Shown piece by piece: positions 1 to 8,106 of a DNA stretch of 64,000 nucleotides. Every line of letters begins with the position of its first letter. Positions within the stretch are counted from its first letter, which is position 1. A program made the translations under genes and the position numbers. The stretch is from Nocardiopsis sp. YSL2 (lineage in GTDB: Bacteria; Actinomycetota; Actinomycetes; Streptosporangiales; Streptosporangiaceae). The DNA is taken from NCBI RefSeq assembly GCF_030555055.1, contig NZ_JAMOAO010000001.1, positions 1,054,001 to 1,118,000 of the forward strand. The letters are read 5' to 3'. The notes under the pieces are model-generated. The model was given only the letters and a program-made list of their open reading frames with translations, was not told the DNA's origin and ran no database searches.

Positions 1-521
1 GCGACCACCGTCACCGACCCCGCACTCACCGAAGCAGTCGCGGTGACCGGCTCCCAGTCCTGCTCAGCCACCCACATCCACGACGGCATGTTCACGAACC
101 TCGGCTTACCCAACGGCGGAGCGGTACCGATAGCGGGCTCGGGCACACTCATCACGGCTCGCGCCTGCTCCGCCAACACCGCAGGATCGAATCCCTCCAC
201 CGCACCCGTACCGCTGGCGGTCGCCTCACACTCGGCCATGCCCAGCGGCATCTCCAATGGCCCCTCCAACCCGGACTGCGCGAATTCCGCATCCGCCGTC
301 ACACAGGCAGGACCGTGATCGTCTGTGTTCCCGCCCTCACCGGGAGGCGTGCCGGGCGTCGACTGCTCATGGCCGGGGCTGCGGACTCCGGCCGCACACC
401 CGGTCGAGGAACACTCAACGTTGTGAGAGAACCGTCCGTCATCAGCCCAAGCCGGTGAAGCGGTGGCCAGGACACACACCAAGGCGCCTACGGCGAGGCC
501 GCTTCCGCGAGAGCTCAGCAC
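1..521 (-). CDS. Exported Cys-containing surface protein, 3' end outside window
   Basis: The reading frame starts at a GTG (519-521) and stays open to the left edge, giving 173 visible residues without a stop. The N-terminus has a short positive start (LSSRGSGLAV), a hydrophobic core and an Ala-x-Ala-type site (ATASPAWA) before an Asp, so a Sec signal peptide of about 28 residues is likely. The mature part has Cys pairs and ends here in a Trp/Val-rich stretch followed by alternating TATASVSAGSVTVV, which resembles a beta-sandwich segment seen in actinobacterial secreted proteins carried on integrative elements (family knowledge, not proven here). The start codon lies inside the last codons of the upstream lipoprotein gene, so the two are probably translationally coupled. 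The C-terminal half is unseen and function is unknown. Confidence 0.7.
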   Translation of the reverse strand, partial: MLSSRGSGLAVGALVCVLATASPAWADDGRFSHNVECSSTGCAAGVRSPGHEQSTPGTPPGEGGNTDDHGPACVTADAEFAQSGLEGPLEMPLGMAECEATASGTGAVEGFDPAVLAEQARAVMSVPEPAIGTAPPLGKPRFVNMPSWMWVAEQDWEPVTATASVSAGSVTVV

Positions 522-1048
522 GCGTCGGCCTCTCCGAGCCACAGGTCATCGACCTTCCACTCTCCGCCCTGTTCCGTGACCGTGGCAATGAACAAGCGCG
601 TGTTGCGATCGTCAGGATCCAACGGCTGGGCACCTTCCAGCACCCATTCGGTGTCGTCCATACAGTCCTCGACCACGACGGTCGGCGGCTCGGCCTCCAC
701 ATCGGTCTCCGTCACCTCCGGCCTCAGCACTGGCTCTCCGGTCGCGGTGGCTCCGTCCAGCATGCCGGTGGTCAACTCGAGCGCTTGACCACGGGTATGC
801 ACCTCCAGATCGGGATGGTCCTCGGCACCTTCCAAGGAGGCATCGACCAGGGCCCGCATCATCCCGAGGTAGGCATCCACTGCCAGCTCCTCTGCCGAAG
901 AGCTGGCGGGTGCGGCGAGAGCGGGAGGCGTGCGCGTCGGCTCGTTGACGGGATCGCTCTCCTGTGCCGCGCATCCCATCAGCGCCACCGCTGCTACCGC
1001 TGCCCAACCCGTCGCAAGCACGCGCACGTCCCACCGCCGATTCCACAC
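515..1048 (-). CDS. Putative lipoprotein, unknown function
   Basis: From the chosen GTG start the protein is 177 residues. It has a basic start (MWNRRWDVRV), a hydrophobic core and a clear lipobox ALMGC with the lipidated Cys at residue 26, so it should be anchored on the outer face of the membrane. The mature part starts with a Pro/Ala/Ser-rich linker and continues as a small alpha+beta domain rich in Glu, Asp and Val with a Cys near the end and a terminal Cys; no family is recognised. An upstream ATG at 1117 would add 23 residues with a second hydrophobic patch and place the Cys unusually deep, so I prefer 1048. The gene overlaps the next exported protein gene by 7 nt (stop TGA inside the next start region), which suggests co-translation. 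Confidence 0.7.
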   Translation of the reverse strand: MWNRRWDVRVLATGWAAVAAVALMGCAAQESDPVNEPTRTPPALAAPASSSAEELAVDAYLGMMRALVDASLEGAEDHPDLEVHTRGQALELTTGMLDGATATGEPVLRPEVTETDVEAEPPTVVVEDCMDDTEWVLEGAQPLDPDDRNTRLFIATVTEQGGEWKVDDLWLGEADAC

Positions 1049-1213
1049 CTGGCGCGGCCCTGATGCCGCGCTTTCGATGAGCGACACTAACCACACACAG
1101 AGTGACGTCACAACCATTTTCTAGATACTCGCTGTAACGAAAAGTGTGAAGAGAACCACCGACTTTCGATGTCGCACGATCTACCTGCACGAATGCGCTA
1201 TCAGGCAAGCAGA

Positions 1214-1240
1214 AGGGCTGCCTCCTGAAGGAGACAGCCC
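1214..1240 (-). terminator. Stem-loop between two minus-strand genes
   Basis: An inverted repeat (gggctgcctcc / ggagacagccc, one mismatch, loop tgaa) sits just downstream of the membrane-anchored gene ending at 1259 and upstream of the lipoprotein gene. It has no long T run, as is common for actinobacterial terminators. Confidence 0.5.
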
Positions 1241-1258
1241 TACATAAGCACCCCGAGG

Positions 1259-1804
1259 TCAGGCCACGGGCGCCCGTTGCGCCTCCCACTGGCGGATCAG
1301 CCCGGCCAGTTCGTCCCACTCACCAGGGCTACCCAGAGCAGCCTCCTGGACGGCGGCATTTGGTGCGGTCCTTCCCTGGCCAGAGGTGGACGGCGCCGCT
1401 CGTCGCCGCCCGGCCCGTTGGCGTTGTTCGTGCGCGACCAGGTACGGACGCACCGCCCGCACGCCGTCCTCGTCCACACACCAACCGAACTCCGGCAGCT
1501 CTACCGGAGCATCGCACGCGGCCCCACTGCCGCCTTCGGTGAACAGGGACCACGCCCGATCCGTGTGGGAGCGCCGCGCCTCGTCATAGCGCCTCACCCA
1601 CTTCGGTTCCGGAGTCGGACGCGAAGTTGCGGGATTCAGGGGTTCCCGTCGCGGCGAGGGCTTGTGAGCTTCCAGCTCAGCCGGGCGCGAAGGAGGTCCG
1701 GACCTCGCCCCGACGATCGCGGCAAGAGCTACACCCACAGCCCACCGCACACGGTCGGCCCATCCCTGTCGGCGCCTGCGGTGCCGACCCGTACCATGAC
1801 TCAT
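1259..1804 (-). CDS. Small single-pass membrane protein, unknown function
   Basis: The start ATG at 1804 is chosen because a strong AGGAGGAAG lies just upstream; longer readings run through a terminator hairpin. The 181-residue protein begins with a very basic segment (SHGTGRHRRRR), then one hydrophobic helix (VRWAVGVALAAIVG, about residues 20-33), a Pro-rich linker and a C-terminal soluble part with WVRRYDEARRSHTDRAWS and VDEDGVRAVRPYLVAHEQRQR. The last motif recurs in small actinobacterial proteins of integrative elements; function is not known. It sits downstream of a strong hairpin and upstream of the lipoprotein gene, probably as its own transcription unit. Confidence 0.65.
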   Translation of the reverse strand: MSHGTGRHRRRRQGWADRVRWAVGVALAAIVGARSGPPSRPAELEAHKPSPRREPLNPATSRPTPEPKWVRRYDEARRSHTDRAWSLFTEGGSGAACDAPVELPEFGWCVDEDGVRAVRPYLVAHEQRQRAGRRRAAPSTSGQGRTAPNAAVQEAALGSPGEWDELAGLIRQWEAQRAPVA

Positions 1805-1838
1805 AGATCTTCCTCCTGCTAACTCAGGTGGCGGATCA

Positions 1839-1872
1839 CGCCTCGGGCGGTGCTGGAACACCGCCCGAGGCG
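1839..1872. terminator. Strong perfect hairpin terminator
   Basis: A perfect 14-bp stem (cgcctcgggcggtg / caccgcccgaggcg) closes a 6-nt loop (ctggaa). It lies between the minus-strand FkbM-type gene (ends 2123) and the small membrane protein gene (starts 1804), so it most likely ends transcription coming from the FkbM side; the T-rich stretch on the plus side would also let it act in the other direction. Confidence 0.65.
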
Positions 1873-2122
1873 CCTTCTCTTCTGTGTTTTCTCGGGGTTC
1901 GTTCGCCTTCGTGCTGGGCGGGGCGGGTGTCAATGGCCCCAGGGCCGTACGCCCCCGGAACTGCGCTTCCCGCCCACGTCACACGAAGGCCGCGAAATCC
2001 CTAAACCCCACGGAAAGGGCGCCCTTTCCGTCGGGGTGGTCGATGGTCGCTTGGGTTCGCGAGGTTCTTCAAGTCCGTCACGCCAGAAAAGCCAATAGGC
2101 CCGTTATCAGGCGTTTTGGTCG

Positions 2123-3019
2123 TCAGAGGTGGGCGGCGTCGATCCGGGAGGCCACCAGGTCGCTCATCTCGGTGACCGGCCGTTCCCACCGCTGCGGTAG
2201 TGAGGGCCAGCGGAGTGCGGTCGGGTAGCTCGCCGGGTCGTAGTCGTTGGCGATCCGGTACATGTGGAATCCCGCTTCGCGCAGCGGATCGATGACCCCT
2301 TGGACGGACGTCCCCTGTTTGGCGAGGGTGCGGGGTGTGACCTCGATGATCAGCTCGACGTCCGGGTGCAGTCGGGAGAGGGCCGGTGTGAGGCCGCGGA
2401 GTGCGGCTTCCTCGGCGCCTTCCACGTCGATCTTGATCAGTCGCACGTTCTGGAGTTCGGCGGACGTGAGGATGTCCGGGAGCGCATCGGTGGTGACACA
2501 AAAGAACTCGTCTGCGGTGCGCGGCCGAACCATGGAAGTACCTCCGAGGTTGCCGGGGCCGCCCAGGTACATTTCCACTCGGCCTGGCCCGGCGGCCACG
2601 GCGCGGTTGACGGTCCGTACGTTGCGCGCCCCGTTGAGGCGAGTGGCGGCCTGGAGTTGTCGGTGGAACCGGGGGACGGGTTCGATCGCCACGACTCGGC
2701 CGGCGCGCCCGACGAGGTGGGAGGCGAGCATCGTGTAGTAGCCGATGTTCGCGCCCACGTCGATGAAGGTGTCACCGGGGTTGAGGCGTTGGCTGATCCA
2801 CGCGGTCAGGTGGGGTTCCCATGTGCCGAACATGTACAGGTAGCGCTGGATGATGTCACTGGTAGTGACCGGGAAACGAGCGCCCAAGCGGCTCCGTGCG
2901 AGCGTGGTGACGGGCGTGTGTGTGAGTTCGCGGTCCAGCCGCCGCACCGCCTGCTCGGGTGGGATGGTGGGTGTGTGGCGGATCGCGGCGCGTAGAGCGC
3001 TGCGGGCGAGCGGGTTCAT
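2123..3019 (-). CDS. FkbM-family SAM-dependent methyltransferase
   Basis: The 298-residue protein carries the SAM-binding motif I as FIDVGANIGYYT (about residues 88-99), an acidic motif II region (VVAIEPVPRFH) and the FkbM hallmark IKIDVEGAE (about residues 196-204). Family members usually O-methylate sugars or polyketides. The start ATG at 3019 has GGAG 7 nt upstream; the longer open frame upstream overlaps other genes and has no methyltransferase content. It is divergent from the P-loop kinase gene, whose ribosome site starts only about 12 nt away, so there is almost no room for two separate promoters. The neighbouring glycosyltransferases suggest the substrate is a glycan or glycosylated metabolite (inference). 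Confidence 0.88.
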   Translation of the reverse strand: MNPLARSALRAAIRHTPTIPPEQAVRRLDRELTHTPVTTLARSRLGARFPVTTSDIIQRYLYMFGTWEPHLTAWISQRLNPGDTFIDVGANIGYYTMLASHLVGRAGRVVAIEPVPRFHRQLQAATRLNGARNVRTVNRAVAAGPGRVEMYLGGPGNLGGTSMVRPRTADEFFCVTTDALPDILTSAELQNVRLIKIDVEGAEEAALRGLTPALSRLHPDVELIIEVTPRTLAKQGTSVQGVIDPLREAGFHMYRIANDYDPASYPTALRWPSLPQRWERPVTEMSDLVASRIDAAHL

Positions 3020-3043
3020 CGGCGGCTCCGGTGAGGAGGAAGT

Positions 3044-3565
3044 GTGGGACGGGTTCCTGTGGTGTTCTTGCTGGTCGGGTTGACCGGGTCGGGGAAGACC
3101 ACCTACACGCGGTCGGTCCTTGAGCCGCGCGGTGTGGTGCGGTTGTCGGTGGATGAGGAGGTCCACCGGAGGCATGGCCAGTACGGGGTGGACTATCCGG
3201 AGTGGGAGTACTTCGAGCGCCAGGCCCCAGTGGTGGAGTGGACTCGACAGCGTCTGCACGAGCTGGTGGCCGAGGGCCGTGACGTGGTGGTGGATCACGG
3301 TCTGTGGCGGCGTGCGGAGCGCGAGGAGTGGAAGAAGCTGGTCGAGGCGGCCGGGGCGCGGTGGCGGCTGCTGTACTTTCCGGTCGGCGAGGCTGAGTTG
3401 CTGCGTCGCTTGGCCGAGCGCAACCGGCGTGAGGACGCCAACGCGTTGACCGTGACACCGGAGGCGTTGGCGGACTTTGTGGCCCGGTTCGATCCCCCGG
3501 AGGGTGAGGGCGAGGAGGTCATCGCTGCGGGCTCGTTCCCGCACGGCTCGGCCGCCACTGGGTGA
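3044..3565 (+). CDS. P-loop ATP-binding kinase-like protein
   Basis: The 173-residue protein starts with a Walker A motif GLTGSGKTT (about residues 12-20), followed by LSVDEEVHRRHG, DVVVDHGLWRRAER and the Arg-rich lid RLAERNRREDAN, ending FVARFDPPEGEGEEVI. This is the layout of small AAA/zeta-like kinases common in actinobacteria that phosphorylate small molecules or antibiotics; the substrate here cannot be read. The GTG start at 3044 has AGGAGG just upstream. Its 3' end overlaps the end of the convergent glycosyltransferase gene by 47 nt, and its 5' end faces the FkbM gene. It is the only plus-strand gene inside the minus-strand glycosylation cluster. Confidence 0.82.
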   Translation: MGRVPVVFLLVGLTGSGKTTYTRSVLEPRGVVRLSVDEEVHRRHGQYGVDYPEWEYFERQAPVVEWTRQRLHELVAEGRDVVVDHGLWRRAEREEWKKLVEAAGARWRLLYFPVGEAELLRRLAERNRREDANALTVTPEALADFVARFDPPEGEGEEVIAAGSFPHGSAATG

Positions 3566-4412
3566 GGACCTGGTGGGCTTCTCCCTGCCAGGCGGCAGGG
3601 GTGCGGTCGAGCGTGACCGGGCGGAAGTCGAGCGCGGGGTCGGTGGTGTCGATCCGTTCGTCGTTCTGGCGCAGGTGGTTGAGGAAGCGGGCGGCTTCGT
3701 GGCGCACGGCCGGGTTGGTCTCGGTCCAGGTGCCGGAGGTGAGGCGGGCGATCCTGCGCCGCAGGTCGGCCTCGACCCCGGTTCGCCATTTGAAGTGGTG
3801 GACGACCGCGACCGGCCCGTTGGCGGGGTGGTGTCCGGGTGCTCGGTGGTTGCCCGAGGAGAGCGGGACGTCGGAGCGTGCGAGGACGATTTTGCGGGGA
3901 TCCCCATGGAGGAGCCGGTGCGTGATCCAACCGCCCAGGGGATATGCCGTATCCAGTCGGTCTCGCAGATCGGCCCTGGTGTTTACCTCCTCTGGGGCGC
4001 ACCATCCGGTGAGTTCCCCGGTACGGGTGACGCGGTCCAGCATCAGGCCCCGTACGACCGTGTGGCCTTCCTGCTCGGCGGTGGCGATCATCTCGGGAAG
4101 CGCGTCGGGGAAGGTGTGGAACTCGTCGCTGTCGGCGATCAGGTGCCATCCCTCCCCTGCCTGGGTGCGGAGGCGGTCGCGCAGGATCACGTTGGTGGTC
4201 TCGTGCCAGGGCCCGTGTTCTACCAGGGTCGAGGTGACCGCGAGATCCGTCAGGGTTGCGCGTAGGGCGCCCTCCGCGCCTGGTGGTGCGTGTTCGGGCA
4301 GGTGGAGCGCGAGGTGGAAGTCATTGGCGCCGAGGGTGCGGTAGTGCTCGACCCAGGCTCGCAGCAGGGCCGTCTCGACGGGGCCGATCACGGCGATCAC
4401 GGGCGGTGTCAC
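3519..4412 (-). CDS. GT-A-like glycosyltransferase (family 2/92-like)
   Basis: The 297-residue protein reads as a GT-A fold transferase: a beta-alpha start (VIAVIGPVETALLRAWVEHYRTLGA), an acidic metal-binding type motif IADSDEFHTFP (about residues 97-107), and a later HHFKWR segment typical of family 92/2_4 enzymes. It would move an activated sugar onto an unknown acceptor. The GTG start overlaps the upstream gene's TGA (GTGA), with AAGGAG upstream, so it is translationally coupled to the GT4-like gene. The ATG further upstream is rejected because its extension overlaps that gene. It is the last gene of the coupled series. Confidence 0.78.
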   Translation of the reverse strand: MTPPVIAVIGPVETALLRAWVEHYRTLGANDFHLALHLPEHAPPGAEGALRATLTDLAVTSTLVEHGPWHETTNVILRDRLRTQAGEGWHLIADSDEFHTFPDALPEMIATAEQEGHTVVRGLMLDRVTRTGELTGWCAPEEVNTRADLRDRLDTAYPLGGWITHRLLHGDPRKIVLARSDVPLSSGNHRAPGHHPANGPVAVVHHFKWRTGVEADLRRRIARLTSGTWTETNPAVRHEAARFLNHLRQNDERIDTTDPALDFRPVTLDRTPAAWQGEAHQVLTQWRPSRAGTSPQR

Positions 4413-5626
4413 GGTGTGGGCTCCTTCGCGGCCAGGGTGTCGGACAGCTCGCGAAAGAGGGCGAGCATCTGTGCCGGGGTGCACAGCCCCAGGTCCTCCG
4501 CAGCGGTGAGCGGGGGCATGGACGGCGGGTGGGTCGCGGCGTGGTCGATGGCGTACGCGAGAGCGGCGGGATCGCGCGGTGGCACCACGACCGCCCAGCC
4601 GTGCACGCGGCTGGTCAGGTCTCGGTCGTGGTCGGAGAGCAGGAGCGGGACACCGAGCCGGGCGCAGTCCGCGACCAGGCCGGATTCCTTGCCGACCCCG
4701 GGATGGCGGATCACGGCGGTGAAGTCGCTGGCCGCGTATACCTGCCGGATGTCAGCGGGGGTGAGCGAGCCGGGCCTGGTGTGCAGGGTGACGTTGGGTG
4801 CCGTGGCCACTTGGTGCATGAGCACCGGGTCGGTGGGTCCTCCCGCGACGAGGACGTGGAGCGGGCGGGTGAGTCGTTCGAGTGCGGCGGCCACGGTGGC
4901 CATGTCCTTGTGGGGCCACCAGCCGCCCACCAGGCACAGGACCGGCTCCCCTTGGGGGATGGCAAGTGCTCGGCGAGCGTGGGTGCGTTCGTCAGCGGTG
5001 ATCCGGTCCTCAGGGATAGCCAGAGCGAAAGGGTGGACGTCGGTGTTCAGATCGGGGAACAGGATGCTGATCTCGCCCTGGACCGCCGCGGTGGGGCACA
5101 GCACGGTCACCTCGCCGGGTCGGGTGAGGCGTCCAAGCGCGCGGATGAGGCCGTCCTCGGTGGTGATCACCTCGTGCACCACCCGCAGGTGCCGGGTTCG
5201 CGACAGGGCCCGGGTCAGGCCGTGGAGCGCTTCGCTGGCGGTGAGGACCACCGCCACCTCCGGCGAGCGCCCCAGGGTGTGGTGGGCGGTGCGCAGGGAG
5301 GCGGCTTCGATTAGACACCGGGCGAGCAGGGTGATCTGGTGCGGCAGCCGCCGGTGAGGCAGCAGGCAACGGGCGGCCGTAGCGGTTCGGTGGGCCGCGC
5401 CTCCCAGCAGGGCGAGGAACCGGCTGCTCGGTCCCTCCGTTCGCGGAGCCACACGTATGCCGTGTTCTCGGAGCGCATCGTGGATGTGGCCCGGTATCCC
5501 GTTGAGGGTGACCACGACCGTCTGATGGCCTTGGGCGGTGGCGGCTGTGGCGAGCTTGATGACGGCGTCCTGCCAGTGGCCCGCGTGCTCGGTGGCGGGT
5601 TCCACGAACACCACTGGCCCCGTCAC
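4409..5626 (-). CDS. GT-B (GT4-like) glycosyltransferase
   Basis: The 405-residue protein has a two-domain GT-B layout. The N-terminal half begins VVFVEPATEHAGHWQDAVIK and contains TASEALHG; the C-terminal half shows the typical donor-binding stretch GEPVLCLVGGWWPHKDMATV, VLVAGGPTD, LYASD-like VYAASDFTAVIRHP, GKESGLVADCARLGVPLL and VPPRDPAALAYAI. The GKESG/PLL region corresponds to the EX7E-type nucleotide-sugar contact area of GT4 enzymes. The GTG start overlaps the preceding stop as GTGA and the gene's own stop overlaps the next GTG, so it is coupled on both sides. Acceptor and donor are unknown. Confidence 0.82.
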   Translation of the reverse strand: MTGPVVFVEPATEHAGHWQDAVIKLATAATAQGHQTVVVTLNGIPGHIHDALREHGIRVAPRTEGPSSRFLALLGGAAHRTATAARCLLPHRRLPHQITLLARCLIEAASLRTAHHTLGRSPEVAVVLTASEALHGLTRALSRTRHLRVVHEVITTEDGLIRALGRLTRPGEVTVLCPTAAVQGEISILFPDLNTDVHPFALAIPEDRITADERTHARRALAIPQGEPVLCLVGGWWPHKDMATVAAALERLTRPLHVLVAGGPTDPVLMHQVATAPNVTLHTRPGSLTPADIRQVYAASDFTAVIRHPGVGKESGLVADCARLGVPLLLSDHDRDLTSRVHGWAVVVPPRDPAALAYAIDHAATHPPSMPPLTAAEDLGLCTPAQMLALFRELSDTLAAKEPTP

Positions 5627-6324
5627 AGCGCCTCGTTCTGTTCAGGTGTCTGCTCGAACCTCTCGCGCAACCAGCGGGGGTCGTTGAGGTGCTGCCACTG
5701 CGGGGCGTCGGCGGGTGTGGTGCGGGCGAAGTCGGCGCCCGCGGCCGCACCGCGCTGAACCCAATCGGTGAATTCGCCACCTGCGGGGGTGTGCCAGGCG
5801 CGGAGCTGTTCGCGTGTGGTGTGGGTGTGGGTGCCGTATTCGCAGCCTCGGGTGAGCATGGCGACTTCGCGGAAGGCGGCCTTCCAGGCGTGGTAGGGGC
5901 TCTGGTCGAAGCGGGTGGTGCCGGCCACGTGCGGGGAGAACTCCACGGTGCCGGGCAGAGCGGCCAGGACGTCGACGGCCTCGCCCAGGTGGCGCAGGGC
6001 ATCGCGGCGGATGAGTTTCATGCCGCCGTACCCGTAGGCGCGGCCGGTGACGGGGTTGGAGGCCTTCCACACGCGCATGGCCACACCCTCGACCAGAGGT
6101 GCGGTGTCTGGGGTGAAGGAGGTGTTGATGCGGAAGTCGCCGTCAGCGAGGAGGAAGGTGTCGGCGTCCACCAGTTCGGCGGCCAGTCGGTAGGCGCGGC
6201 GCATGCCGACCACGCCGTGGAGGCGCTTGACCGGGCGGTCCAGGACCTGTTCGAGGTGGGTGTGCAGGTCGTTGGCGAGGGGTTCGTCGAAGGAGAGCAT
6301 CACCGCGTCGGGGCGGGGGTTCAT
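5623..6324 (-). CDS. Putative GT-A-type glycosyltransferase with DGD motif
   Basis: The 233-residue protein has the segment DADTFLLADGDFRIN (about residues 53-67), which looks like the DxD metal and nucleotide-sugar site of GT-A enzymes, and later YGYGGMKLIRRDAL and WHTP. No other family signature is recognised, so the assignment is moderate. The ATG start overlaps the upstream TGA (ATGA), and its TGA overlaps the next GTG, so it is translated together with its neighbours. The roughly 85-codon open extension upstream lies inside the preceding gene and is ignored. Confidence 0.68.
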   Translation of the reverse strand: MNPRPDAVMLSFDEPLANDLHTHLEQVLDRPVKRLHGVVGMRRAYRLAAELVDADTFLLADGDFRINTSFTPDTAPLVEGVAMRVWKASNPVTGRAYGYGGMKLIRRDALRHLGEAVDVLAALPGTVEFSPHVAGTTRFDQSPYHAWKAAFREVAMLTRGCEYGTHTHTTREQLRAWHTPAGGEFTDWVQRGAAAGADFARTTPADAPQWQHLNDPRWLRERFEQTPEQNEAL

Positions 6325-7478
6325 GCGATCGCCTCCAGGTAGCGGGCAGCCACTCGTTCGGGGGCCAGGGGGAGGGTGGAGTCGTGGGCGTGGTGGCTGT
6401 GGGTGGCCCAGAAGGCGGGGTCCTGGGCCAGGCGGTCGGCGAGCGTGACGGCGCTGTCGATGTCGTGGGGGTCGAAGAGCAGGTCTTCGTGGACCGCCTC
6501 GGCCATCCACGCCATCCGGGGTGCGATGACGGGCACGCCCATGGCGTGCAGGTCGATGATCGACATCGACCACGTACACCCGGGCCGCAAGGGTGCGAAC
6601 CCGAGGGTGCTGTCGGCGAGGAAGGAGCGGTAGCGCTCGCGGTCGCCGCCATCGGAGCAGACGGTGACGCCGGGGGTGGCGGAGAGTCGGGCGAGGGCGT
6701 GTTCGGGGCTGGGGTCCAGGGCGATACGGGCGGGGTCGCGGCGGCCGAAGAGGTCCATAACGCGGAGGGTGAGGCCGTTGGCGGTGACCTTCTGGGCGAT
6801 GTCGATGAAGTGGCTGGTGCCGTAGTGGCGGTAGAGCCGATGGTTGTACAACCCAACCGGATGCTCGGGGGCGACGGCCTCGGAACGTACGAGGCGGGGG
6901 TCGCGGGGCGGCGGGACGATGTGGATGAGGTCGTCGATGCCCGCCCGGTAGGTGTCGGAGGCCTGCAGGACCCAGTCGCGGGCGGTACGGGAGTGGACGA
7001 GAAGCCGGTCGCAGGCGGCCAGGCCGCTGGCGAAGGCCAGGCGGATGGGGACTTCGAGGCCGCCATCACTGAGGGAGGTGTCCTTGAGCAGGTGGCCGTG
7101 CTCGTCCACGGAGAAGGGCAGGTAGTGGCAGTAGCCGACGACCTGGGCGTTGCTGCCCGCGTCGAGCATCGCGGTGCGGACAGCCGGGGCGGCCTCGATC
7201 TGGTTGACCACGACGGTGTCCGGACGTGTGGCGCGCAGGAGTTGAGCGAGGTAGCCGACGTCGTGGGTGAGGCGCACGCGGTACTTGCTGGCCGCGGTGG
7301 GCGGGGGCACCATGTGGCGGACGCGGGGGTCGGTGACCGGGATCGGGCACACGAGGGTGACCTCGCATCCAGCGTCGGTGAGGGCCGAGGTGAGGATGTC
7401 GGCGTAGATCCACCCGGAGTCGGCGCTGAGTCGGGAGGCGTTGGAGACGTTGAGCAGGTACAGCATGGACCTGGACAT
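6321..7478 (-). CDS. GT-B (GT4-like) glycosyltransferase
   Basis: The 385-residue protein is a second GT-B enzyme. Visible blocks are DSGWIYADILTSALTDAGCEVTLVCPI, DTVVVNQIEAAPAVR, the donor-domain segments GLYNHRLYRHYGTSHFIDIAQ, LRVMDLFG, YRSFLADSTLGFAPLR and WSMSIIDLHAMGVPVIAPRMAWM, the last two giving the EX7E-like nucleotide-sugar pocket. The start MSRSMLY at 7478 is chosen since everything upstream belongs to the HTH gene and its leader; an internal ATG at 7465 is an alternative because no strong ribosome site is seen. The gene follows the BldC-like gene by 29 nt and overlaps the next gene (ATGA). Confidence 0.8.
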   Translation of the reverse strand: MSRSMLYLLNVSNASRLSADSGWIYADILTSALTDAGCEVTLVCPIPVTDPRVRHMVPPPTAASKYRVRLTHDVGYLAQLLRATRPDTVVVNQIEAAPAVRTAMLDAGSNAQVVGYCHYLPFSVDEHGHLLKDTSLSDGGLEVPIRLAFASGLAACDRLLVHSRTARDWVLQASDTYRAGIDDLIHIVPPPRDPRLVRSEAVAPEHPVGLYNHRLYRHYGTSHFIDIAQKVTANGLTLRVMDLFGRRDPARIALDPSPEHALARLSATPGVTVCSDGGDRERYRSFLADSTLGFAPLRPGCTWSMSIIDLHAMGVPVIAPRMAWMAEAVHEDLLFDPHDIDSAVTLADRLAQDPAFWATHSHHAHDSTLPLAPERVAARYLEAIA

Positions 7479-7507
7479 AGGGGCTACTTTCGTCGTCGGT
7501 GGCGGGG

Positions 7508-7720
7508 TCAGTGGGCGAGGGAGGTGCTCGCGGCCAGCAGCGCGTCCACCTCGTGCTTGTGGAAACGGCGATGGCCGCCGGGGGTCCGGAAGCTGCTGAT
7601 GCGGCCTTCGTTGGCCCAGCGGGAGACGGTCTTGGCATCCACGCGGAAGGCCTGAGCAACCTCCGTGGCGGTGAGCACGTCGACTGCGACGGAGACGGGT
7701 GTTTTCGGTGCTGTGGACAT
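7508..7720 (-). CDS. BldC/MerR-type helix-turn-helix DNA-binding protein
   Basis: This 70-residue protein is almost entirely one winged HTH: TATEVAQAFRVDAKTVSRW followed by GRISSFRTPGGHRRFHKHEVDALL. The PGGHRR wing with the preceding ANEGRI turn is the signature of BldC-like/MerR N-terminal domains and of some excisionases. An upstream GGAGAGGAAA supports the ATG at 7720. It is the first gene of the coupled glycosyltransferase series and probably controls it or acts as a recombination directionality factor; the sequence does not decide between these. Confidence 0.82.
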   Translation of the reverse strand: MSTAPKTPVSVAVDVLTATEVAQAFRVDAKTVSRWANEGRISSFRTPGGHRRFHKHEVDALLAASTSLAH

Positions 7721-7847
7721 GACGGTCTGGGTTTCCTCTCCGAAGGAATGGGGTGTGCAAGGGGTGTGGGCACTGCGGGGCTCGTCGGCAGCGGCGTTCG
7801 GTAAGGGGCGCGAGGAAGCCGGATAGGTTGCCGAGCGGTCACCGCAT

Positions 7848-8096
7848 CTAGGAGCTGTGCCGGGCCGTGTAGCCGGCGCGGTCGCGGGAGATCCGGTATT
7901 CGCAGTGGTGGATGTCCCGGCGCAGGTCGTCGGAGGTGGGCGCGATCAGCGGACGGACGTGCTCGGGACCGTGGAAGTAGGCATAGAAAGCCCGCTTGGA
8001 CGGCGACCAGAGAATCGTCCACATCCGCCGGTACTCGCGTCGCAGGGCACGAGCGGCTTCGTAGCGCGACTGGTCGTGGTGAACGCTCCAGGCCAC
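7848..8096 (-). CDS. Small conserved protein (82 aa) paired with the ATPase gene
   Basis: The GTG at 8096 gives 82 residues beginning VAWSVHHDQSRYEAARALRR and containing YRRMWTILWSPSKRAFYAYF, then a C-terminal part with LRRDIHHCEYRISRD. It begins 10 nt after the ATPase gene, so the two are almost certainly cotranscribed. Similar small proteins follow RsbW-like ATPase genes in other actinobacteria (family memory, not verified). No domain function is known. Longer open reading upstream overlaps the ATPase gene and is not real. Confidence 0.6.
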   Translation of the reverse strand: MAWSVHHDQSRYEAARALRREYRRMWTILWSPSKRAFYAYFHGPEHVRPLIAPTSDDLRRDIHHCEYRISRDRAGYTARHSS

Positions 8097-8106
8097 GGCA
8101 CCGCCC

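Noticed and set aside
2123-3907. 594-residue version of the FkbM protein
   Set aside because: The extra N-terminal part runs antisense to the kinase gene and has low-complexity shadow text.
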